A stretch of DNA of 7,626 nt. Source: an uncultured Agathobaculum sp. (GTDB lineage: Bacteria > Bacillota > Clostridia > Oscillospirales > Butyricicoccaceae). The translations under genes were made by a program, and so were the position numbers. The stretch covers positions 1 to 7,626 of the forward strand of contig CALWEB010000089.1 of the NCBI GenBank assembly GCA_944376955.1, in the 5' to 3' direction. Each line of letters begins with the position of its first letter. Positions within the stretch are counted from its first letter, which is position 1. Shown here one piece after another: positions 1 to 5,022 of this stretch. Below the pieces are notes generated by a model. It saw nothing but the letters and a program-made list of their open reading frames with translations. It did no database searches and was not told the origin of the DNA.

Positions 1-54
1 ATTGAATTTTATAAGTTGGCTGACTAAAAGCCGTGTGCCGCGGGCGCATCACAC

Positions 55-101
55 TTGTGAAACAATCAATAAGAGTAGTAAAAGTAGATTCTTGCTATAT
101 A
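55..101 (+). promoter_or_regulatory. Weak candidate promoter region upstream of the polyamine cluster
   Basis: Two weak candidates are visible and neither is convincing. One is TTGTGA at 55-60 followed after 18 bases by TAAAAG at 79-84. The other is an extended -10-like TGCTATATA at 93-101 without a good -35 box. Either would place the start of transcription ahead of the leader hairpins at 129-147 and 164-217, so those structures would lie in the speD mRNA. The first 54 bases contain no gene or element that I recognise; the true promoter could also lie before the window. Confidence 0.2.
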
Positions 102-128
102 GACTCTTTCCTCTTCCAGATACAGACT

Positions 129-146
129 GTCCGGGGAAAACCGGGC
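129..146 (+). promoter_or_regulatory. Small leader hairpin of the speD mRNA
   Basis: GTCCGG at 129-134 can pair with CCGGGC at 141-146 (one T-G pair) around the loop GGAAAA. A further possible outer stem pairs CTCTTT at 104-109 with AAAGAG at 147-152, so the hairpin could sit inside a larger folded domain. I do not recognise it as part of a named riboswitch class. It is listed because it lies between the candidate promoter and the terminator-like hairpin at 164-217 and could be the sensing or antitermination half of an attenuator. Confidence 0.35.
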
Positions 147-163
147 AAAGAGAGAGATTGCCT

Positions 164-230
164 TCCTCAAGTGAAAGCACGTCCCGCCAGCCGCGGGGCT
201 TTTCTTTTGCTTGAGGATTTTTTATTTTAT
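164..230 (+). terminator. Terminator-like hairpin in the speD leader, candidate attenuator
   Basis: An outer stem pairs TCCTCAAG (164-171) with CTTGAGGA (210-217). GAAAGC (173-178) can pair imperfectly with the GCTTTTC segment at 198-204, and a GC-rich core pairs CCCGC (183-187) with GCGGG (193-197) around CAGCC. The stem is followed by the T-rich tract at 218-230. The core alone is also followed by GCTTTTCTTTT. The speD ribosome binding site begins at 234, which leaves no room for a promoter after this hairpin, so any transcript reaching speD must read through it. That geometry fits leader attenuation. It could instead end an unseen gene to the left, with imperfect termination feeding speD. 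Confidence 0.5.
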
Positions 231-245
231 TGTGAGGATACAGAC

Positions 246-1010
246 ATGCAGAACAAACTCAGACTTTACGGATTCAACAACCTGACCAAGGCGCTTTCCT
301 TCAATATCTATGACGTTTGCTATGCCAAAACCGAACGCGAGCAGCGCGACTACATCGCCTATATTGACCAGCAGTACAACTCCGAACGTCTGACCGGTAT
401 TCTGGAACGCGTCACCGAGATGATCGGCGCGCATGTGCTGCATATCTCCAAGCAGGACTACGACCCACAGGGCGCGTCGGTCACCTTCCTGATTGCAGAG
501 GAACACATGAAGCCCGCGCTTGAGCCGGACACGATCGTGGCGCATCTGGACAAAAGCCATGTCACCGTACACACCTATCCCGAGTACCACCCGGACACCT
601 GCCTTGCGACCTTCCGCGTGGATATCGACGTGGCGACCTGCGGCGAGATCACCCCGCTGTCCACGCTCGACTACCTGATCGGCTCGTTTGACTCGGATAT
701 CATCACCATGGACTACCGCGTGCGCGGATTTACGCGCGACATCGAGGGCAAAAAGCTGTTCATGGATCACCATATCACCTCAATCCAGGACTTTATCGAC
801 CCCGCGACCCTCGACCGCTACGACGCTTACGACATCAACGTCTATCAGTCCAACCTGTTCCACACGCGGATGCTGCTCAAAGAGGTTGATTTGCAGAACT
901 ACCTGTTCAACACCGATATCTATGAGCTGCCGCCCAAGACGCGCCTGAAGATCCACTCCGACCTGCGGCGTGAGATGATCGAGATTTTCTCGGGCAAAAA
1001 CATTTACTAA
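246..1010 (+). CDS. speD: S-adenosylmethionine decarboxylase proenzyme, E. coli (class 1a) type
   Basis: This 254-residue protein should decarboxylate S-adenosylmethionine to give the aminopropyl donor used by spermidine synthase. It is a pyruvoyl enzyme made as a proenzyme. The self-cleavage motif LDKSHVTVHTYPE (residues 101-113) is visible, with Ser104 as the expected pyruvoyl-forming residue that splits beta and alpha chains. Cys132 in TCGEITPLSTLDY matches the conserved catalytic cysteine region. The length is close to E. coli SpeD (264 residues) and about twice that of the short B. subtilis SpeH type. The start at 246 is supported by GAGG at 234-237 with an 8-base spacer and by the match beginning at MQNKLRLYGFNNLTKALSF; the frame is open further upstream, but that part overlaps the leader hairpins. 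It is the first gene of the cluster. Regulation by the leader hairpin is inferred. Confidence 0.95.
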   Translation: MQNKLRLYGFNNLTKALSFNIYDVCYAKTEREQRDYIAYIDQQYNSERLTGILERVTEMIGAHVLHISKQDYDPQGASVTFLIAEEHMKPALEPDTIVAHLDKSHVTVHTYPEYHPDTCLATFRVDIDVATCGEITPLSTLDYLIGSFDSDIITMDYRVRGFTRDIEGKKLFMDHHITSIQDFIDPATLDRYDAYDINVYQSNLFHTRMLLKEVDLQNYLFNTDIYELPPKTRLKIHSDLRREMIEIFSGKNIY

Positions 1011-1011
1011 C

Positions 1012-1200
1012 GTATAGGGGACTTCAAAAGTCCCCTATATACGAAATCCGGTTCCGAAGAAACCGGCTTTCGATACCCGAACGACGCGGCCCAGGGCCGC
1101 TGGGCCGGGGTATCAAAAGCACGGGCAAAGCTCGCGCTTTTGATGGAAATACCGCGCTCCGGTATTTCCGATGATTCGATCGAAAGCGTGGTTTCGATCG
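1012..1200 (+). repeat. Intercistronic hairpin-train element, copy A
   Basis: The gap between speD and the decarboxylase is filled by six consecutive inverted repeats. H1: TATAGGGGACTT (1013-1024) with its complement at 1028-1039. H2: 1042-1072, CGAAA/TTTCG and CCGGTT/AACCGG. H3: ATACCC (1073-1078) with GGGTAT (1108-1113), enclosing GCGGC (1086-1090) with GCCGC (1096-1100). H4: TCAAAAGC (1113-1120) with GCTTTTGA (1136-1143), continuing inward as CGGGC/GCTCG around AAA. H5: GGAAATACCG (1145-1154) with 1160-1169. H6: CGATCGAAA (1177-1185) with TTTCGATCG (1192-1200). None has a T-tract, so they are not terminators. H1 to H5 have counterparts in the same order in copy B at 3559-3712. The orientation of action (RNA on the plus strand or DNA repeat) is not known. 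I do not recognise the family. Confidence 0.9.
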
Positions 1201-1213
1201 AGAAGCTATCGAA

Positions 1214-1219
1214 AGAAGG
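1214..1219 (+). promoter_or_regulatory. Ribosome binding site that decides the decarboxylase start
   Basis: AGAAGG lies 7 bases before ATG 1227 but only one base before ATG 1221, which favours 1227. It is 13 bases after the last hairpin of copy A. The preceding ATCGAAA at 1208-1214 repeats part of that hairpin's 5' arm, so alternative pairing close to this site is possible. Confidence 0.7.
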
Positions 1220-1226
1220 CATGACT

Positions 1227-2687
1227 ATGGATCAGTCCCGTGCGCCCATCAAAGAGGCGCTCGAACACTTTAAAGATATGCGCATTGTGCCGTTTGATGT
1301 CCCCGGACACAAACGCGGCCGCGGCAACCCTGAACTGACACGGTTTCTGGGTGAACAGTGCATGACCGTGGACGTCAACTCCATGAAACCGCTCGACAAC
1401 CTGTGCCACCCGGTCAGCGTCATCCGCGAAGCGGAAGAACTGGCTGCCGAAGCGTTCGGCGCGGCACACGCCTTCCTGATGGTGGGCGGCACGACCTCGT
1501 CCGTGCAGTCGATGGTGTTAAGCGTCGTCGCCCGCGGCGACGAGATCATCCTGCCGCGCAACGTCCACCGCTCGGTCATCAACGCGCTGGTGCTGACCGG
1601 CGCCATCCCGGTTTACGTCAACCCGCAGATGAACGACCGGCTGGGCATTTCGCTTGGCATGTCGGTCGCGGACGTCAAGAAGGCGATCGAAAAGCACCCG
1701 TCGGCCAAGGCCGTGCTGGTCAACAACCCAACATATTACGGCATCTGCTCCGACCTGAAGGAGATTGTGCGGCTCGCGCACGCGGCGGGCATGAAGGTGC
1801 TGGCCGACGAAGCCCACGGCACGCACTTCTATTTTGGGGAAAACATGCCGGTGTCCGCCATGGCCGCGGGCGCCGACCTTGCTTCGGTTTCCATGCACAA
1901 ATCAGGCGGCAGCCTGACGCAGTCAAGCTTCCTGCTGTGCGGCCCGGATATGAACGCCGAGTACGTCCGCCAGATCATCAATCTGACACAGACGACCTCG
2001 GGCTCGTACCTGCTGATGGTCAGTCTGGATATTTCACGCAAAAACCTTGCGCTCTACGGCAAGGAGATCTTCCGCAAGGTTACGAACCTGACCGAATACG
2101 CCCGCGACGAGATCAACCAGATCGGCGATTACTACGCCTACGGCCGCGAACTGATCAACGGCGACACGGTTTACGACTTCGACGTGACCAAGCTGGCCGT
2201 CAACACGCTGGACGTCGGCCTTGCGGGCATTGAGGTGTACGACGTGCTGCGCGACTTTTACGACATCCAGACCGAGTTCGGCGATCTGGGCAACCTGCTC
2301 GCCTATGTCTCGGTCGGTGACCGCGACCGCGACCTCGAACGGTTGGTGGCGGCGCTGGCCGACATCCGCCGACGCTACAAGCGCACCAAAGCGACGCTTA
2401 TGCGGCAGGAATACATCTCGCCGCAGGTGGTTGCCGCCCCGCAGGAAGCCTTCTATGCAGACAAACAGGCTGTCCCGCTGGACGAATCGTCCGGCCGCAT
2501 CTGTGCCGAGTTCGTCATGTGCTATCCGCCCGGCATCCCGATCCTCGCTCCGGGCGAGCGCATCACCCGCGAAATCATCGACTATATCCGCTACGCCAAG
2601 GATAAAAACTGTATGCTGCTGGGCACCGAGGACCCGGAAGTGAACAACTTACAGGTCATCCGGGGTGTGATCAGCCCCAGCGATTGA
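1227..2687 (+). CDS. speA: PLP-dependent Arg/Orn/Lys decarboxylase (fold type I, SpeA-like)
   Basis: This 486-residue cytosolic enzyme should decarboxylate a basic amino acid to the amine that starts polyamine synthesis. Length and motifs match the Gram-positive SpeA/YaaO/CadA group (about 480-490 residues), which lacks the N-terminal wing domain of the large proteobacterial enzymes. Visible are PFDVPGHKRG (22-31), the phosphate-binding GGTTSSVQ (87-94), ADEAHGTH (193-200) with Asp194 and His197 contacting the cofactor, SMHKSGGSLTQ (222-232) with Lys225 as the Schiff-base lysine, and the C-terminal YPPGIPILAPGE (433-444). Arginine, ornithine and lysine enzymes of this family cannot be told apart by eye. 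The cluster suggests arginine (agmatine) or ornithine (putrescine), so the symbol is provisional. The frame runs upstream to 1140 through the hairpin element, but only 1227 has a well-spaced ribosome binding site. speE follows after 16 bases and is surely co-transcribed. Confidence 0.93.
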   Translation: MDQSRAPIKEALEHFKDMRIVPFDVPGHKRGRGNPELTRFLGEQCMTVDVNSMKPLDNLCHPVSVIREAEELAAEAFGAAHAFLMVGGTTSSVQSMVLSVVARGDEIILPRNVHRSVINALVLTGAIPVYVNPQMNDRLGISLGMSVADVKKAIEKHPSAKAVLVNNPTYYGICSDLKEIVRLAHAAGMKVLADEAHGTHFYFGENMPVSAMAAGADLASVSMHKSGGSLTQSSFLLCGPDMNAEYVRQIINLTQTTSGSYLLMVSLDISRKNLALYGKEIFRKVTNLTEYARDEINQIGDYYAYGRELINGDTVYDFDVTKLAVNTLDVGLAGIEVYDVLRDFYDIQTEFGDLGNLLAYVSVGDRDRDLERLVAALADIRRRYKRTKATLMRQEYISPQVVAAPQEAFYADKQAVPLDESSGRICAEFVMCYPPGIPILAPGERITREIIDYIRYAKDKNCMLLGTEDPEVNNLQVIRGVISPSD

Positions 2688-2703
2688 GCAAGGAGTCTTT
2701 TTC

Positions 2704-3564
2704 ATGCGATTAACCTTTACCGAAATGCACACGCCGACCGTCGGCCTGCAAATTCAGGTCGATCGGCAGCTTTACACCGAACAGAGCGACTTCCAGCGCA
2801 TCGACGTGTTCGAATGCGAGGAGTTCGGCCGCTTTCTGACGCTCGACGGCTACATGATGCTGACCGAACGCGACGAATTCATCTATCACGAGATGATGGT
2901 ACACGTCCCGCTGGCCGTGCGGGGCGACGGGATCAAGAAAGTCCTCGTCATCGGCGGCGGCGACGGCGGCTGCGTGCGTGAGCTGTGCCGCTATCCGCAC
3001 ATTGAGCATATCGACCTGGTGGAAATCGACGAGCGCGTAGTCGCGGTGTGCCAGGAATTTCTGCCGACCGTGTCGTGCTGCTTGGACGATCCGCGCGTCC
3101 ACATCCTTTATCAGGATGGGCTGAAATACATCCGCCGCATCGAGGACGAGTACGACCTCATCATCATCGACTCGACCGACCCGTTCGGCCCGGGCGAAGG
3201 CCTGTTTACGATGGAGTTCTACGGCAACTGCTACAAAGCGCTCAAGGCGGACGGCATCTTGGTCAACCAACACGAAAGCCCGTTTTATAAAGGCGACGCG
3301 CTTGCCTGCCAGCGCGCGCACCGCAACATCGTCCACTCATTCGAGCTGTCCCGCCTGTTTCAGGCGCACATCCCAACCTATCCGTCCGGCCACTGGCTGT
3401 TCGGCTTCTCCTCGCGCGGTGTGCATCCGGTACACGACCTCGACGCGGACACATGGAATGCGCGCGGCATCGAAACCCAATACTATAACACCAACCTGCA
3501 TAAGGGCGCGTTTTATTTACCGAATTACGTTCAAAAACTACTGGAAAAAGTGGAGGAGGTATAG
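2704..3564 (+). CDS. speE: Spermidine synthase (polyamine aminopropyltransferase)
   Basis: This 286-residue enzyme should transfer the aminopropyl group of decarboxylated SAM, made by SpeD, to putrescine, giving spermidine and methylthioadenosine. The N-terminal beta domain (about 1-60) is followed by a Rossmann methyltransferase-like domain. Visible motifs are DEFIYHEMM (57-65), LVIGGGDGG (81-89) for the nucleoside, VEIDE (106-110), DSTDPFGPGEGLF (156-168) with catalytic Asp156, and the substrate-side IPTYPSGHW (223-231). Full length is typical of the bacterial family. AAGGAG at 2690-2695 is 8 bases before the ATG. The stop codon TAG (3562-3564) lies inside the first hairpin of element copy B, so a terminating ribosome must open that stem. 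Other acceptors such as agmatine (as in Thermus) or cadaverine cannot be excluded from the sequence. Confidence 0.96.
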   Translation: MRLTFTEMHTPTVGLQIQVDRQLYTEQSDFQRIDVFECEEFGRFLTLDGYMMLTERDEFIYHEMMVHVPLAVRGDGIKKVLVIGGGDGGCVRELCRYPHIEHIDLVEIDERVVAVCQEFLPTVSCCLDDPRVHILYQDGLKYIRRIEDEYDLIIIDSTDPFGPGEGLFTMEFYGNCYKALKADGILVNQHESPFYKGDALACQRAHRNIVHSFELSRLFQAHIPTYPSGHWLFGFSSRGVHPVHDLDADTWNARGIETQYYNTNLHKGAFYLPNYVQKLLEKVEEV

Positions 3565-3712
3565 GGGGTATCCATACCCCCTATATACGAAAACAGGTTT
3601 CTCCGAAACCTGTTTTCGATACCCCCGGACGCCGCCCAAGTCGGCTAAGTCGGGGTATAACAAGTCAGGCACATGTCCTGACTTGTCATGAAAACCGCAT
3701 AGCGGTTTTCGA
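3559..3712 (+). repeat. Intercistronic hairpin-train element, copy B
   Basis: This is a diverged second copy of the element at 1012-1200. H1: TATAGGGGGTAT (3560-3571) with 3574-3585, containing the speE stop codon. H2: 3588-3601 with 3605-3618, a perfect 14-bp stem around TCC. H3: ATACCCC (3619-3625) with GGGGTAT (3652-3658), enclosing GAC/GTC and GCCG (3631-3634) with CGGC (3642-3645). H4: ACAAGTCAGG (3660-3669) with CCTGACTTGT (3677-3686). H5: GAAAACCGC (3690-3698) with GCGGTTTTC (3702-3710). Junctions are shared with copy A: GTATAGGGG at the start, TATACGAAA between H1 and H2, TTTCGATACCC between H2 and H3, and GGGGTAT closing H3. The H3 segments 1083-1113 and 3628-3658 match at 24 of 31 positions. 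There is no T-tract, so it is not a terminator. About 50 unstructured bases follow before the next start codon. Confidence 0.9.
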
Positions 3713-3748
3713 TTCAGCTATTATGCACAACGCATCACAATGGAAATC

Positions 3749-3753
3749 GGAGG
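3749..3753 (+). promoter_or_regulatory. Ribosome binding site that decides the CASDH start
   Basis: GGAGG lies 8 bases before ATG 3762. It selects this start over the in-frame ATG at 3723, which has no such site and would add 13 residues ahead of the Rossmann strand that begins MGKALIIGCGG. Confidence 0.85.
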
Positions 3754-3761
3754 TTTCATTT

Positions 3762-5021
3762 ATGGGAAAAGCACTCATCATCGGCTGCGGCGGCGTAGCC
3801 TCGGTCGTCATTCACAAATGCTGCCAGAACAGCAGCGTATTTGAGGAGATCATGATCGCCTCGCGCACCAAATCCAAGTGCGACGCAATCAAGGAAAAAC
3901 TCGAGGGTACCACGCCCACCAAGATCCGCACCGCCAAGGTCGATGCGGACAACGTGGACGAGTTGGTGGCGCTCATCGACGAGTACAAGCCGGATATCGT
4001 GATGAACATCGCCCTGCCCTATCAGGATCTGACCATCATGGACGCGTGCCTCAAGTGCGGCGTCAATTATATGGATACCGCCAACTACGAACCGGAGGAC
4101 ACCGATGACCCGGCGTGGCGCGAAATTTACGAGAAGCGCTGCAAGGAAGAAGGCTTCACCGCCTACTTTGACTACTCGTGGCAGTGGGCGTACAAGGAAA
4201 AGTTTGAAAAGGCCGGTCTGACCGCGCTGCTTGGCTCGGGCTTTGACCCGGGCGTGACACAGGCGTACTGCGCCTATGCCCAGAAGCATCTGTTCGACCA
4301 GATCGACACCATCGACATCCTCGACTGCAACGGCGGCGACCACGGCTACCCGTTTGCCACCAACTTCAACCCCGAGATCAACCTGCGCGAGGTTTCCGCC
4401 CCCGGCTCCTACTGGGAGGATGGCCACTGGGTTGAGATTCCGGCCATGTCCATCAAGCGCGAGTATGACTTTGATCAGGTCGGTCACAAGGACATGTACC
4501 TGCTGCACCATGAAGAAATCGAGTCGCTCGCGAAGAACATCCCGGGCGTCAAGCGCATCCGCTTCTTCATGACATTCGGCCAGTCGTACCTCACCCACAT
4601 GAAGTGTCTGGAGAATGTTGGGATGCTGTCCACCACCCCGATCGAATTTGAGGGACATCAGATTGTGCCGATCCAGTTCCTCAAGGCACTGCTGCCCGAC
4701 CCGGCCACCCTCGGCCCGCGCACCAAGGGCAAAACCAACATCGGCTGCATCTTCACCGGCAAGAAGGACGGCAAGGAAAAGACCGCCTACATCTACAACG
4801 TCTGTGACCATGAAGAGTGCTACCGCGAGGTCGGCTCACAGGCCATCAGCTACACCACCGGTGTGCCCGCGATGATCGGCGCTGCGATGCTGATGACCGG
4901 CAAGTGGAACAAGCCCGGCGTCTATACGGTGGAGGAATTCGATCCCGATCCGTATATGGAGGCGCTGAACAAGTGGGGTCTGCCGTGGCAGATCAACGAG
5001 AACCCGGTATTGGTGGACTGA
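3762..5021 (+). CDS. Carboxynorspermidine/carboxyspermidine dehydrogenase (saccharopine dehydrogenase family)
   Basis: This 419-residue protein belongs to the saccharopine dehydrogenase-like family. In the CASDH branch the enzyme reductively condenses L-aspartate beta-semialdehyde with a diamine, using NADPH, to give carboxyspermidine (from putrescine) or carboxynorspermidine (from diaminopropane). Its N-terminal Rossmann fold shows IGCGGVASVV (7-16) and the ASRT segment after strand two (33-36). Further conserved-looking blocks are DTANYEP (105-111), LGSGFDPGVTQAY (157-169), SYTTGVPAMIGA (363-374) and the C-terminal EEFDPDPYMEALNKWGLPW (391-409). Lysine metabolism is less likely because nspC follows one base after the stop codon, the usual CASDH-CASDC pairing. 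A related enzyme acting on agmatine (the carboxyaminopropylagmatine route) is also possible if the upstream decarboxylase makes agmatine. The start at 3762 follows the GGAGG at 3749-3753. Confidence 0.92.
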   Translation: MGKALIIGCGGVASVVIHKCCQNSSVFEEIMIASRTKSKCDAIKEKLEGTTPTKIRTAKVDADNVDELVALIDEYKPDIVMNIALPYQDLTIMDACLKCGVNYMDTANYEPEDTDDPAWREIYEKRCKEEGFTAYFDYSWQWAYKEKFEKAGLTALLGSGFDPGVTQAYCAYAQKHLFDQIDTIDILDCNGGDHGYPFATNFNPEINLREVSAPGSYWEDGHWVEIPAMSIKREYDFDQVGHKDMYLLHHEEIESLAKNIPGVKRIRFFMTFGQSYLTHMKCLENVGMLSTTPIEFEGHQIVPIQFLKALLPDPATLGPRTKGKTNIGCIFTGKKDGKEKTAYIYNVCDHEECYREVGSQAISYTTGVPAMIGAAMLMTGKWNKPGVYTVEEFDPDPYMEALNKWGLPWQINENPVLVD

Positions 5022-5022
5022 T

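Noticed and set aside
104..217. Known SAM, preQ1, guanidine or lysine riboswitch in the speD leader
   Set aside because: I could not match the conserved core sequences of any of these classes; it is left as an unassigned leader structure.
33..245. In-frame N-terminal extension of SpeD from an upstream ATG
   Set aside because: The extra residues do not resemble SpeD, the region holds leader hairpins, and ATG 246 has a well-spaced GAGG and begins the conserved sequence.
1012..1200. CRISPR array or intrinsic terminators in the gap
   Set aside because: The repeats are inverted and differ from one another, with no regular spacers, and no stem is followed by a T-tract.
1140..1226. Longer decarboxylase start at ATG 1140 or ATG 1221
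   Set aside because: The 1140 start lies inside the hairpin train and has no ribosome binding site; for 1221 the AGAAGG is only one base away. ATG 1227 fits best.
3559..3712. Insertion sequence or classical MITE
   Set aside because: No terminal inverted repeat spanning the whole element and no target-site duplication could be identified by eye; a dispersed palindromic repeat remains possible.
3723..3761. CASDH start at ATG 3723
   Set aside because: It has no ribosome binding site and adds 13 residues ahead of the Rossmann strand; GGAGG before ATG 3762 is decisive.
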